Assembly (NCBI GenBank): GCA_944472155.2
Contig: OX235271.1
Span: 122,579,329 to 122,643,328, forward strand
Direction of reading: 5' to 3'
Origin: Trichobilharzia szidati
Lineage: Eukaryota > Platyhelminthes > Trematoda > Strigeidida > Schistosomatidae
Length of the DNA stretch: 64,000 nucleotides
Positions 37,015-50,610 of this stretch are shown here, piece after piece. The notes beneath the pieces were generated by a model that saw only the letters and a list, made by a program, of their open reading frames with translations, was not told where the DNA came from and did not search any database. The position numbers and the translations under genes are program-made. Positions within the stretch are counted from its first letter, which is position 1. Each line of letters starts with the position of its first letter.

Positions 37015-37960
37015 TCTCCTTCGACAATCGGACTTAGCATTTGAAAGGTTACGCCGACATGGTGTTACCGTCAATGTTCGAAAGCGCCAGATAGGAGTAG
37101 AATCACTAAACTTTCTTGACCACATTATTCACCTCAAAAGGTATCCACACACTGGCCAATAGATTTGAGGCAGTGAAGGCGGTGAAAAATCTTCACTTGG
37201 CAAGTTGTAACGGATTGTGAATCCCCCAATGTGACTCCTTGATTCGGCCACTGACATGCTTTCTTCAATGAGATTAACGAGCGCATCGACCTTGACACGT
37301 CCGCCAAGAATTTTTAGTTCAGTTCAGCCGTCGCGGATGCCGCCTTCCTCATGTATCAGGGTCCAGAGGCACCATTAGACATCTTGGTTAATGCATGTGA
37401 CACTGCCATCGGCTCACTTCTGCAACAACTCGTTAACAAGAAATGGCAAACATTGCTCTTTTTTCCGAGGCGCCTACGATTGGCTGAAACACAGGTCAAC
37501 ACATCTGACAGAGAAATTCAGATTCAGTACTGTTTCATGCGCCACTTCCAACACACTGCAGAGGGCCGTAAATTCATAGTTTTCACAGATAACAAGTCCC
37601 TCACTTACTCCCTGAAGTCAATTTAGGACAAGTGTCACAAAAGGAATCACGACAGCTTAAATACTTTTCACCGTTTACAGCGGATATTTTGCATTTGTCC
37701 TGGGTAGACAAAACTACGGTAGATACCATGCAGCGCATTTGTCCTATCGTTCAGAAAGACGACATACGTTTCCTGAAACTGGCTGCTCTTCAAAAAAGAA
37801 TACGGAGCTTCAGCATGAGCTGTCGCCAACAATCCGTGGGAACATTTTTTGCCAGGTCCCATCTGTCATTAACCCAGATTTCGTCTGTTTGTGACTACTG
37901 GGTTTTAAAACAGACTGTGAGAGCTATAGGTTTTAAAACAGAAAGTAGTCTCGTATAAAC
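37015..37960 (+). pseudogene. Gypsy RT thumb and RNase H remnant
   Basis: The frame reads LLRQSDLAFERLRRHGVTVN and ESLNFLDHIIHLK (family FLGH), then several stops. RNase H-like pieces at 37350-37680 include ILVNACDTAIGSLLQQ (family DASD.A.G), KFIVFTDNKSLTYSL (family FTDHKPL) and RQLKYFSPFTADILHL. Frames change at least twice. Confidence 0.7.
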
Positions 37961-38940
37961 AGGTCATTAGTAGCAGCACTGTAGAGATATCGCATCCTCG
38001 AAAATAAAGAGGCTTGCTTCCCTATTAGGAGGAGAAGGTGTTGTTGTACATGCAGATGAAACTGTCTTATTATTAAAGAGAAGATACAGCCATGATGGTG
38101 AACGAGCGAATAGTGTTTGGATGACTGATTTCTACAGTACTTCTCCACAAAAGAGATCCGTTGAGAGAATGGGAAATTGACAGTCAAGTACTTTAATACC
38201 TATTATCACTCAACTGGTGATAAAAGGATCTACAGTACACAGAGATAAGTGGAAACGATATAACTCCCTATCATCCCTTAGATGTATTCATCACAGAGTC
38301 AACTATTCGAATGATTTTGTGGATCTCATTACGGGGACCCACATTAATACTTTCTAAGGCTTTTGAGGGAGGTTAAAAAGCCAGTGGTGAGCGCGCTCCT
38401 TGAAGCAACTGGTTTTCAAACAGTTATCAATGTATTACTCAACTTACATGTACAGTCTGCCATGCTGACGCAAATGGCGCAAATGGATAGTTCTGGAATT
38501 GACCCCATTTTATGCAGTAAAACAATCTAACATTGCCTTATCTAATTTTCGTATCAAAGATCAAATTTCTTTCCCATTATAAAACTACGATAAGACTGCT
38601 GACAAAAATGGAATAAATACATTATTGAATCAAAATAATACATCAATAAACTTTATCTCACGGATGCTGTTCACAACAAAGTTTTATAGGAGAATTGACT
38701 TCAAGCTTTATTTTTCCCAGATATTTGTATCACACTCATCTGAAGTCTGGGTTTTTTGTTAATGCGAAGACAATATTTCTATATCTCTTTATGTGTTACA
38801 CAGACAGACTATTTTGCAGACTGTTCTGACTGACTCTAATGTTAGATTGAACAAACAAACTGTAATTTATATAATAACTTATCCATGCCTGTACAATTGG
38901 TATGTTCCTGCATAAACAGGAATAAATATATACTTAAGCC

Positions 38941-39640
38941 AAAAGACCCTCAGTCATGGGTAGAGACAATTTTCTTTGTGAAATTCCCACCAGTACTAAC
39001 CGTCCTATCGCGCCCAAAAGTTACCGCGGTAAAATCTTCAGTACGTTACATGGCTTATCTCACCCGAGTATTCTAAGTGCGATCAGTTTCATTACTGATA
39101 GTTTTTATTGGGGCGGTATAAATAAGGAAGTAGTGCAATGGGTTCGCACGCCAGAGGTGGATAGTAGTAAGCAACACCAGGAGCCCTACTGGCACCTCTC
39201 TTATCCGAGATGCTCACTCTGAACAAGTTCGAATATATCTGGTTTGACCCCTCCTTCAGTTTCGTGGATGTAATTATATGTTGACCTGCAATGACCTTTT
39301 TCCACGGTAACCTGAAGCGGTACCCTCTCCCCAAGAACGTATCTGCTGAAACGGTCGCACATATATTTGTGAAGCGATAGACTGCTGATTCGGGATGCCC
39401 ATCCTTCATAACAACTGATCACAGACTTGAATTTGAAAGCAGCTTATACTTAGCCTGGACTAAAATCCCAAGTTGGATGCACTTTAGAACAACAGCCTAC
39501 TATCCTCAGGCAAATGGAATGGTAAGACGTGTACACTGACTTTTGAAGGCTGGATTGTCAGCCAGGAACACTGTACATTGGGCTAAATCACTCCCGTTAG
39601 TTCTCCTAGGCATACAAAATGCCCTGTAATCTGATTCTGG
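38941..39640 (+). pseudogene. Gypsy integrase remnant
   Basis: The zinc-binding and N-terminal region reads KIFSTLHGLSHPSILSAISF and FYWGGINKEVVQWVRT (family H...H...W.GM...V..W.R.C). Further on, TTDHRLEFES (family TDRG.QF) and RTTAYYPQANGMV (family T.YHPQ.NG..E, with E lost) mark the catalytic core. Stops and shifts make it inactive. Confidence 0.7.
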
Positions 39641-39679
39641 ATGTAATATGGCGTAGCTAGTATGTTTGACGACTGCCAG

Positions 39680-40067
39680 GTGAGTTTGTCTTTCTGTTCA
39701 CAGAGATCTGGCTTTTCTGCTTCGATAGCCAAAGCTTCAGCAATACAGATGAGTCGGGTTCGTAGGAATTTGAGTAAATTACTCTTTGCCTTTTAGATGA
39801 CTTTAAAGGCGGAGGCTATAGAGATAGGGTGATCATTATCGATCAGATGTTAAATGATAGCGCTTCTTATTGCTCCACTTCTAGCACCCTCTTGGACAAA
39901 ACTCGTGCCGAACGACCGATATACCTAGCTCCACACGAGCAGGTGAATTGATAAACACATATAGAGTTCGTCAGCAGCGGGATCTTGTCCTTCAGGTTAT
40001 TGAACACAATATTACGTAACGTTTTTATTATATTCGATTTGTCTACTAATCTTATAATTGCACACAC
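39680..40067 (-). pseudogene. Penelope-like element, GIY-YIG and C-terminal remnant
   Basis: The minus strand reads FNNLKDKIPLLTNSICVYQF, then TCSCGARYIGRSARVLSKRV, a stop, and further down a LKLWLSKQKSQI/AEALAIEAEKPDLC pair of frames. The VY...RYIGRS core and cysteine pair are GIY-YIG-like. This lineage differs clearly from the other Penelope fragments here. Confidence 0.65.
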
Positions 40068-40069
40068 TT

Positions 40070-43000
40070 TTTCAAGTTCTATCCATCCTATGAATTATTC
40101 TATATATGACATTAATTTACTTTGCCATTTGACATTTAACTACGATTATAATCACAAACATTTTAGCTTTAATTGCATTTCATATTATTATTTTATGCAT
40201 TCACACCTATGTTTCAGTTCCCTCACCGGATATAACTTCTTAAAAACCATACACATATACGATTGTACAGCTTGATGATAAATTCGTTGAAGAGTCTCTT
40301 CGCTGAATCATATGTTTTGATTTTCCGATAATGTCTTGTTAACGGATATCATCAAAAATTTACATCTTTTAATCGCTTTTGTTCTCCGTATTAGAATCCA
40401 GACCTATGAGATGATTGTTTGTGCATTAAAAATGACTACTTAATGTTCCCTATGAACGTAGAGACAAAATGAGCAGTCCCTCGTAGGCAACCGCCACATA
40501 AGTCCTCAAACTCAAAGAGTGCCTAATTGGTGCATCAAAAGAAGAAGTAGCTGATGATGAAATGAGATTCCTGGACAAAATAGATATAGTCAGATTTTAA
40601 TCGGCTGAGGTTAAGGTGGCTTCCTGTTGGTATAAGGTGTGTGTCAGTTAGCGGAGTTTTTGTTTCCACTTGGATAGCTACGGGAGAGCGATATATAGAA
40701 TCAAGACATACGAAATTATCATCGTATGTGAAATATTTTGTTTGTAAGTTTGGTTTCATTGGTCAATTATTGTTTCGATGCATTTATGGATTTCAAATGC
40801 TTTGCTACGTAAAAGAATTTATACTAGGTGATTATAATTCAAATAACATTTCGAAACTTACACTATAAGTCAAAAAATAGGATATATGCTTTTTTTAACC
40901 GTTGTAATTCTGGAAGTTGTCAACTCAGTGATCTATGAAGTCTGTATCTACTAGGTGAATATAATTTGCCCATATCTCACTAAGTTGCAACAGTGGTACA
41001 TAAGCATTGGAGAATACGTTATTACTATCGTTCATTTACTTAATATCAGTGAATTGTTTTCGTAACTCATTTTAACGTGCAACCATTGAATGATGTTGCA
41101 AACACTACTACTGCCACAACATCAAGCAATGTGCATTTCACTTCGTGTGATGTTACAGATGTATCTTAATACATTATACTTCCTTGTATATTTTAAACGC
41201 GGTTGTAATTTACACAGGCTTTTGATGAGGTTACGAAGGTAATAGATAACTGCCCTATCTTTTTGGAAGGAATCGAATACATCATACCGGATTGCCTCAA
41301 GTCATTTACGATGCAGATCCCGCCCAATGAAGAATGATTATGTGCAATATGAAAGCACTTTTGTAGGCCGTCGTGCTGCGAGAGGTTCTGGCTTCAGAGA
41401 GAGCGAGTAAGTTGCCTGCGCATACAAATTTAAAAATAATTTAGGTCCAAAAGTGTTTCATATGGGTCAAGATTTACAGTACAGTAGACAAATGAAGGAT
41501 ACAATAATAATTTATATTTCGTATAAACGAGTAAGTTTACATGAAATGTATGCCATTTTTACAGGCACGATCAATTATGTTATGAATTACAGTTGTGAAT
41601 TATCATAAATTAGCAAAAGTTCAAATTGTTGAATTATAGTACAAGCGATCATAACAGGTTCGTATAAATGTTAAGTTGCAAACCCTTCACTAAGGCCGCC
41701 ATTAAGGTCGAGCGCCAACCCAAACTTCGTTCCGTTTCCCGCTAAGAGTTATGGTCACCCAATAAATGGCCTGTATTTGGGTGAGTGCTCTGCCCCCACG
41801 TGATTGAACGCTATTTCAGGAAGAGAAGGACGTCCCGATAAACTGTGAAATGGTATAAAATACAATTGTGGACAGTACACCATTTAAAGTACATTTACAA
41901 GATATATAACGAGATAGCGACCTACAAAACTGTACATAACCACCCTTGTACTGAAAGCTTCGTGTCTTCCCATGTATCAAGACGTTGACAGTCATTAGAG
42001 GAACTGACTGTTTTGCAATCATTCATCGAAAAGAACACTGACATTCATGAAATCATGGGTTTAGCACTGAACGGATTAGCGAAAGTTATCCTATATGACG
42101 ATGTTAAAAATATGTGGGTCAGAATTGATTAACTTAAGTCTTACTGAAACAAACGTCACAGCAGAATAGAAACCGGCAGTTTACAAGACCCACTTCATCC
42201 AGAGAGGCAGACAGGTCAAACAGGTGTCCCGCATGATAGTGCAGGTGTCGTCTCCAAAATCATTTTCGCCCGTAATGATAAGACCAGTATCTATCACAAG
42301 TCTTCGGAAGTATTCGGAATTGATTGTGCTTTCAAAACGAATAAGGTGAGGTAAGTGGCAGTAGAAGTAGGTATAGTTTATTCTTCGAAATTATTGTAGA
42401 TAGCCTTTATGTCAGTTCGTGGAGATAGATGGATCTGGAAGAGGAAAGACTGTTCTGTTCCCCCTGACTAGGCAGGGAGGGTTTGCGGATGTTATAGAAA
42501 TCTTGCAGATGGTTAAAAGGTTCATGACAGATACGGCTGGACTTATCCGGCATGTTGGTTGAAATTTCGCTCGACAAATCTTTTTTGTCACTAATTTTTA
42601 ATAAAATTTTGTTATGTTTTCTGGATTGATAGGAATTCTCATTTCCTGGCTAGTTATGTTGGTGTCCGCGTCATCTAATCTGACTGCGACACACTTAGCA
42701 TATTAGTTGTAATGATTAGTGTTTCACGCTGAATGCGTCAAAACATCTCTACAATGAAGAAGATGGGGTAGTTGGGGGGTAATGTCATCTACACAAACAG
42801 TTTATTTCTTGTAGAAGCTGCAGCTTTCGACATAGTGTCATTAAATGAAGACTACGTCAAAATGTGGCTATTTTTGTGTGAAGAACAGTAGTATTTTACA
42901 AAAGAATGCTATCAGTACATGGGAATCACCTATAAATGCCAACAGAACGTAAAACCAATGTGTAAACGAACGGCTACGGAACTGCAATCCAACATAACCG

Positions 43001-45360
43001 ACTAACATGGACGAAAATGACCTTTGAGCGTCTCACTCCATCAATGACCTTGAGCATGCGGGATAATTTCAGTCGACAGATACATGCAAAACACCAACAT
43101 TCACTATCGACTGTGCAGCCGCACAGATGAATGCTCTAGGGGGAGGATTTCCTCGGTTCAGTATTGTTTTATGTACTTTCCACGCGTGACAGGTGTTCTG
43201 AGGAGGGTAAGTTTCATTCTTAATAATGGACATAACCAAAGCAGTTCCAAAATCAACGTTTTAAGAAGCGGTTGTGTCGAATGGCTCAAACAAAAGCAGT
43301 TATGACAGGTAGGTGGTAGGTGCAGAAGCTGGATCAGAACTAGAAAATATCGGGTTGCGCCACACAACCATTTCACCGTCAGTATGGGAAACGATACTAG
43401 CAACAGGGTGGAGAATGCTCAGACAGTTAGAAAGGTATTTGCGTAAAGGTGATTCACTGGAACTTACGCTATGAAAAATATGGGTATGGATTGGCCACAC
43501 AACTCTACGTAAACCTCGTGAGTGCCAGTAGATGCTCTGCAGGTGTTGCAATAGCGATGTAAGATTGGAGGTGATTTATGACCTTCCCGAGGTGCATACC
43601 TTGCCGGAACCTGTGTTGTGGCCTTTGACACCCTTCTCTGTGAAGAAATTTGTTGTGGATTTGCAAGGGGGTTGACTACACTTTCGTTCAATATCCCCGA
43701 CCTTAGTCACTCACGTAGAAGGTATTCACACCTTCGTAAACAGGAGTGAGGCAAAATGCTCATGTTGGACAAATAATTTGTCACGTGCGCATGTCGCCAC
43801 TGCTTTCTCACATTCATATCTGGATTGCGGTGTGTCCCTTACCCCTAAATGTTACTCTTGGACATTCCGAGAAATAGCGAAAGGTGGATATGCTAATATA
43901 ACACCTCGGACAACATGCCACGTGACACCCGATTAGTACCGTAACCAGGCAATATATCTTGCAATGCTTATGAAAAGTTTAGAAGTCTCCTTGCCAGCCT
44001 TAGCCAAAGAAGTCCTGATGCTGATCTGAGGGAAATAAAAGATTTTGCCGGGAGGTTGAATTGCTCGTTGCTAAATGAACCGCAGACTACATAAGCAACA
44101 CGATGGGTCCCTATTAATCATTCATTCTTGTAAAACTTTCACCATTATCATTTCTCTTCCGTATGCCTTTAAAATATAACCATATACGCCCAAATTGTTA
44201 TTGATCTTCCTCTCCATCCTCGTGCCTAAGAGTGAGAGTTAATTATTTCCTGATGAAAGTAGCTTGTAAGTGAGTTTGAAATTGGAGTCATCTGTGTCTT
44301 ATTTACTACGTGTTATCAGCCGAAAGTTACTGATTCCTAGTATATCGTAAATAAATGTGACTAGTAGGTTTCTTCACCTATACAGTACCAACGCTTAAGA
44401 GATTAACTAGACTGTAATTAAATTTCATTTTGTGCCACGAACAGTTTGATATCTTAACCTATTATGCGCGAAGTAGATGAGCGATTGTAATTTTACCTTA
44501 GTCGCTACTCAACTCAATATCTATGAACTTCTGACTAAACATAAGCTAATAGTAGCATCCAGTGACAGAAATTGACCTCGACACGTTAAAGTGGGCCAAA
44601 CGTAAAAAACCCTGTGAACTTCAATGGGAAGCTAATGCACGAAAACATGCAACAAGTCGGCACGGAACCAATCACGACCTTGAGTTTACGGTGACTCTAA
44701 ACTATTGCAGCTCGAAACGAAACTACCTACTGAGGACCTTGTCAAATCTCCGTCGACCTATCAGATGCGTCCTAAGTTGGTGTGCGTAATTTATGAGAAA
44801 CGTTTATATAAAAGTAGTGCAACGTTAAAAAGTAGTTATGTAGGATAACGTACTTGCACATGTTCCGAGAAAACTTTTGAACTTCCCATAGGAGTCCTCA
44901 TAGTCAGATTGAACCAATTTCGGTAGAAAAGCTAGTCAAAATGACTGAAAATCATCGTTCCTTCACTCATCAACCCCTCTGATCCTCCTGTTTAGGTGAC
45001 TCTTGAGACTCTTCATGGAATCTGTATGATTCCCATCGAGAAGATAAACGAAATCTCTCGCATGGCTGACCAAGTCGTGAATATAGCCCAGGGATGACAG
45101 CTGGACGCACGTTTACTCCCTTCCAATTAGCCTGTTGTCTAAGTAGTAATTCAATACTAGATTTGGGTGAAATTTGCCACGCAATCCGTGTACAATGCCC
45201 ATAATTGTGCCTCTATACTATGATTTCCCCCGACTGGTTTCTCAAGGTCATTATGGCGTTCATTAGGTACTTTCGTTTTAGGTTGCTATTGTTTAGAGTC
45301 ACCGAATTTGGACATGTTGTCTTTCATTCTTAAAACCGTAAGATTGAGTATTGTTTTCAG
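40070..45360. other. Large region without a supported gene
   Basis: AT-rich in the left part, closer to balanced base use at 41700-44050. Only 41505-41790 is recognised (reversed copy of the retroelement 3' end at 36720-36990). Short open stretches such as 44562-44789 have no recognisable motif. The balanced stretch may be an old, unnamed transposon. Confidence 0.4.
41505..41790 (-). mobile_element. Unknown retroelement 3' end, reversed
   Basis: The minus strand shares CGAAGT..GG and CCTGTAAAAATGGCATACAT with 36720-36990 and ends in ATAAATTATTATTG, like the ATT tail of that copy. Confidence 0.5.
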
Positions 45361-45474
45361 TACTGGTCATGGTTTGTTTCATTGCATGTATTTAAACCTC
45401 TGAGTGTTGAGGTTCCAGTGTCGCAGTTGCTTGGTCGCGCGCCCAGTTTGTGTGATTTCACGTTGACGTTGATA

Positions 45475-46287
45475 ATGAGTGGGACAACTGTAGCAACTTA
45501 CGAGAGTCTGCCCACTTCATTCCTTGATATCGATGGCTGTGGATCTTTTCATGCAATATCCAAATGTAATGGATTACACTCTCCTAAAAATGATGGACAA
45601 AGAGATTTCATGGGCGGTGATAACATGTCGAGCGATGCTACTGATTCCTACTTTTCTAAATGTGATCATATTTTTGACGAGGAAGTAGAAATTACAGACA
45701 CAGAAGAGATTAAGACTCCACGAGTATCCTCCCCAACTCTAAATGAACTAAGAAAACGACTGGCGGCTATTTCCCCAAACTGTAGATCCACTCACAATCC
45801 CATAATACTTGATGGCTGTGGGAGTAATGGTCATATTTCGAAGACGATATTATCGGAAGTATCATCAAAAGCTTGTGCTTATCCAATAGACAGGTTGTAC
45901 GATGAGTGCATCCCAGTTAAGTCAAGAATTCGCTCACTTAAGAGTAAACTTGGTGATAACATACCACGAATCACTTCTCGTTCAATATCTTCACAAAACT
46001 CCTTACGCCTTTTGGAACGTGTGTCAGCGTATCCTCTTCCTGGTCCAATATTGCGCCAAACCTACTCGTCTACTGGGAGTTTGATTGCCAACCTTACAGA
46101 TCTGTCGATGAATAGAGATGCAATGTTGTCCATACCGCTCACATCAGGTCTGTGTGTTTCGCAAACACATTGTGATGAGAAAATCTCACCCAACCCTGAT
46201 AAAGGTATGAAAACTTCTTAATCTCTATAGTTATAGTAGTTAATTTGCAGATTGTGGAGTTGTCATCAATTGCAACTGTAAGTTCTC

Positions 46288-46362
<75 letters not shown>

Positions 46363-48650
46363 CATCAATATTTCGTGATCGAATTTTGCGCTGTTGATTA
46401 ATTATTTTTGTACGGCACTTCTGTATGGTTTAAGCAAGATAATTTAACCGACATTTATAAATTGGACTTATTGCAGTAATTCGGGCATTGTGGGAGATTG
46501 GTGGTCCTATGGTATGACCGAATCTAAAATGGTAATACACTTATAATGAGTGAGTTGTGTTTGTCATTAGTTATCGTTCAGTTCAGAATTTAAGGGAAAT
46601 ACAGCATCTGAATGGACGGTTAAAATACTAAACTCGAGTCAATAGTTTGCAACCCTCTTGTCGGATACCAACCTCAGCTGACTCTTAACAATAGTGGTGT
46701 AGTTAAATATCTACAATATTGTTAAAAACTGGGAGTTGGTCTTGCAATAGTGATGCCCATGTATTCCGTTAAACATTTCTTAATGAATATACTGCTTTTC
46801 GATTAAGTCTTTCATTCTAACCATCCGCATCAACACCAGTCCTAAATCATTTTTCTTCAAACGTTGATAAGAATAAAACTTGTGCACTGGTAGAGTATAA
46901 TTCCATTATGGGTAAAATTTGTTTTGATAAAATCTCAGTGTTATACAGTAATGTGCACTGAGAACGTTTCGAGCAGAATTTATTGCTCATAATCATATCA
47001 AGGTACTTTGATAATGGAGTTATTCCTCGAACGTATTTAATTTCACAGAGGCGTATTTGGACTGCAGTAAATGGCTATTGAAGGCAGGATAGTAGGCTGC
47101 TTGCGTCTCGCTTTTCTATTTCAAAGTTGTACTGCATTAATAAATCCTAGTGTTCCCCTTAAGCCGAGCGTCTATCACCTCGGGTAGGTGAGTGTCATAC
47201 AATAGCCAATTGATTCACTAGCTGCGCTTTATGCAGTGACTTAAATGCCACAGATATGAGTTTTGGGTATTTGTCGAACAATCGATGTCATATGTAGCGC
47301 TTCTACAAATATTCACTCAATTCCTATTGTTTATTATATTAGCTAAGTCAGTCAATTCTTTTGAGACAGTCCCGTCTGTGTTTTTTTTTATTTTAGAGAG
47401 AGCCTTCAAATGTCAGTGAAAAGCTTACTCTTGATTCAACGTTGCCAGTCCTGAATAATAAAGAAGAGGTCGCTGACGCCAATTCTGAGGCAGATCCCGG
47501 GTTTTGTGGTTTACCGAACGATTCATGTTCTTTAAAGTTAGATGGTGGCGTGTTTCCTGACAGTGGCTCAACACTAAACATAGAATCCTGCAGTGCGAGT
47601 CATCTCACAGACAAGACCAATGTTCGGAGCAAACGACCAGGTAATAAAAAAGCCGCTCAACGTAAATCTGCTGACGGAGATAATGTTTCACTTAGGAAAT
47701 CTAATTCTTTCTCTGAAAACAGTAGTGAAAGAACATCTGAAAAAGCTGAATCTCGACATCATGATTTGATCAAGTCTAACTCTTCTGACGAAAGCACATC
47801 AGAAGTAAAACACCAATCGTCTATGGAGACTACTGATATGGAAACAAACCAAGGAAATTCTTTAAGTGACCATGACAATAGTGAATTATCGACATTAGCA
47901 GAGGTCATAAGTACTCATTCAAATCCATCTCATTCACTGACTGGTTCTTGTTACTTCCCAGTTAGTTATGTTGATAAAGAATCTGTTACTGCTGACGAAG
48001 ATTTTACTGTTGTGACCAATAAAAGACTGAGACGCAAACAACAGCAACAACAGTCAAAACTTGTTAGCAACAAATCCTGTTATCCGGAACAGTCTATTAA
48101 CAACCGGGACTCTAGTTCTTGCCTGCCAAAATGCTCCTCTACACAATCCGTAAGCAATATTGGTGCACCCCAGCAGACACGTACAAACCGTTCAGGTGGG
48201 AGCACTTTTAGGCAATCTGTGCAGCGTAACAGATCATATCTTAACGCACCGGTCAGACCCCAGTCTTACTCTGCACACACAACTAGTTCTTCTACAAATC
48301 CTCGAGAAACTGTGTGCAGAAAATCAAATGATGTGAATTATGGTTCATCTTATATACCTAATAATTCAAATAATTCTAAATCTATACCTAATTCCCACCT
48401 TCGTTCTGAAGTGCCTAATCAGTCGTCTCAAAAATCTGTATATAGCAACCCATCCCCAACTAGCTCTCCCAAAAATTCTCAGGCGGTGAGAAAATCAACA
48501 CCCGACAGTGCAACACAGTCTACAAATAGCCGAACACTATTAGCTGCTACCAAAGAAACTATTAGCTCTAGCCAATATCAAATACTTAGAGATTTTCTAC
48601 TTTCAGCATGGAAATCGTTCCCTAAACTCTCAACAAATCCACGGTTATAA
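45475..48650 (+). CDS. Unknown gene, S/N-rich protein, probably two or more exons
   Basis: I do not recognise this gene. A first open segment from an ATG at 45475 (MSGTTVATYESLPTS) runs to a donor AAAG|GTATGA at 46205. An LNELRKRLAAISPN helix-like stretch lies midway. A second segment starts after a T-rich acceptor near 47396-47400 and runs to a TAA at 48648-48650 (about 415 codons). The acceptor at 47400 (tandem AGs) keeps the frame in phase 1. The frame is also open upstream to an AG at 45360, so 45361 may be an internal exon start. The second part is rich in Ser, Asn and Thr, with DEDFTVVTNKRLRRKQQQQQ and a final SSSQYQILRDFLLSAWKSFP. No signal peptide or membrane segment. It is probably nuclear or RNA-associated by composition only. 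Confidence 0.6.
46287..46360. repeat. (ATT)n microsatellite, about 24 units
   Basis: Uninterrupted trinucleotide run inside the predicted intron of the 45-48 kb gene. Confidence 0.95.
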
Positions 48651-50190
48651 GTACTTTTTTGACTGTTCTGTGTGTATGATACAAGTTATGGCCTTTGAAT
48701 GTGTAGAAAAATCAGTCAGCTCTCCTCAAAAGGTGCCTCTACTCACTCTTTAGGTAGCAGCATTTTACTTTGCTTAGGGTAGTAAACTTTACTACTTATT
48801 TTTTGTTATGTAGCACTACTCTTCATCTCTTACACCGAATTCTGTTCTCAGATTAAACACAGAATAGGTATCTCTTGACGTTTACAAGTAAATACAGTCT
48901 TTGGTTCCGTATGTTAATTGGTTCTATCATCTTTTATGATTATCATGTCAGTAATTTCACTGCCTTACAAATTGCTACAATAACTTAAAATATTTCTCGT
49001 ACTGATCTGCAGACAACAGTTTCTTTATTTGAAATCGATATTCATAATTTACTTTAGTTTTGTGATAGCTAGTGATAATTTCTTAAAAATTATTTTTTTT
49101 CAAATGCGATACAAAACTAGACTAATTAGTTGCTCATTTCATTTTCATGTCAGCAAAATAGTCTTTCCTTAATTCAATTTTTGCATTTGTCTTTCCGGTT
49201 CACTGCATACTGCAGATTGATGTACCATAGTTAGTTTTATAGTATTCGATTAGTATTTTCACTTTTCACTTGTGTACTCATTAATCATATAATATATACA
49301 CTAGTTTTTGTAGTGCGTCCCGGTATTTATTTATTTATTACGTTTATTTTTTCCTTTTTGTTGTATTAAGTAGCATTTTCGTTTCAATTTTGATTTAGTT
49401 TGTATTAGAATAGTGATCATTTACTTTTTAGAGTGCATTTTGATCACTCTTTATTCTTATTGCCAAAACAATTACTTTCGTTATAGAAATTAAAGCGTGT
49501 TTGATCTATCTCACTTTTTCTTTTAACTGAACGTTGATCTGACTAGCACAGCACTTATTTATCTACACCAAAGAAACAGTAGATAAATTATATTATCAGT
49601 CCTAAAAATGTTTGTATAACGATGGAGATACAATTACTGGCTTGAATACAACAGTAGGACTTAAAACATGCGTTAGCTGAAGTCAGAACACTTCGGAAAA
49701 AGACAAAGGTAAGAGGAAGTATAACGAAAACACAGTAAACGAGAATGTACTAGAGGAAAAACGTTTAGTTGAAGGTTAGCAAGGATCTTCAGAAACCGGA
49801 TGGTAACAAAAAGTGTATTCATCTGCACCACTTTGTACGATGATGAACCATGTCACCAAGGGTGGTTAACTATTAACTCTCAGGTTCCCCAGCACTCCAA
49901 CTAGGTGTTCCATTCTCCATTGATATGGCTCACCAAACATCAGTGTCTTGATATGAGTGGTGAAGACAAACTGTAGGAGCCACCACTGTGAACAATCAAT
50001 CATGTCACTAGTCGTGAATAAATTGTGAGTTTTGCTTCAACAGTTTTCTGCCGATCTGACTTATTTATTTTTAATGTGTGAAGTAAGGTGCTAGGGATAA
50101 GGATAACTGTAGAATTAAGTGCTAGATTAAGATTAGTATAATGCGAAATCGTCCAATTAAGCTGTCCAAACATTCAAATGAGCAGTGCGT
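48651..50190. other. 3' flank of the unknown gene
   Basis: T-rich sequence likely holding the 3' UTR. No other gene or repeat recognised. Confidence 0.4.
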
Positions 50191-50610
50191 CAACAAACTT
50201 ACGTCTTTACTGACCTTTCTTTTGACTGTTTGCACAAGGTTATGTGGTGGCTGTCATAGTTTGTCTTCACCATATCAGTGTCTTGTGCTTTTCTTTTCCA
50301 AGTGGATCCTACTTTCCCTAACATTAGTCGTTCCAGAAAGCGGTGACTGGGCATGTGAGCAGTATGACTCCAGTGGTTTGAAAAGTTGATGTTAGCGATC
50401 TGTTGATTGTGTGAACCAAGGTATTTGGTAGTGTATGACAATCTGGGATAGCCTCATAATTAGTGTGGATTGCGCACAGTCTCATTTTGAAAGGAAAGAA
50501 ACAAATCTTCCTGTCGTTATCACAGATTGACGAAATATTTAAGTTTCTAGGTCTCAGTCGCGTGAAAAGTGGGTCGAGCTCTGGAAAAAACCCATAGAAT
50601 TAGGTAGACT
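50190..50610 (-). pseudogene. Strongly decayed RTE-like C-terminal fragment
   Basis: The minus strand from 50441 reads TKYLGS, then NHWSHTAHMPSHRFLERLML and VGSTWKRKAQDTDM. This parallels [19 protein letters not shown] and [13 protein letters not shown] in the RTE copy at 3279-4005. Homology is visible but weak. Confidence 0.5.

Larger units (their letters stand above)
34366..39640 (+). mobile_element. Decayed Ty3/Gypsy LTR element, internal part
   Basis: Gag, protease, reverse transcriptase, RNase H and integrase remnants occur in normal Gypsy order on one strand, with many frame breaks. Unrelated sequence separates reverse transcriptase halves (about 36190-37010) and RNase H from integrase (about 37960-38940). 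I could not find a matching pair of LTRs. Confidence 0.8.
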
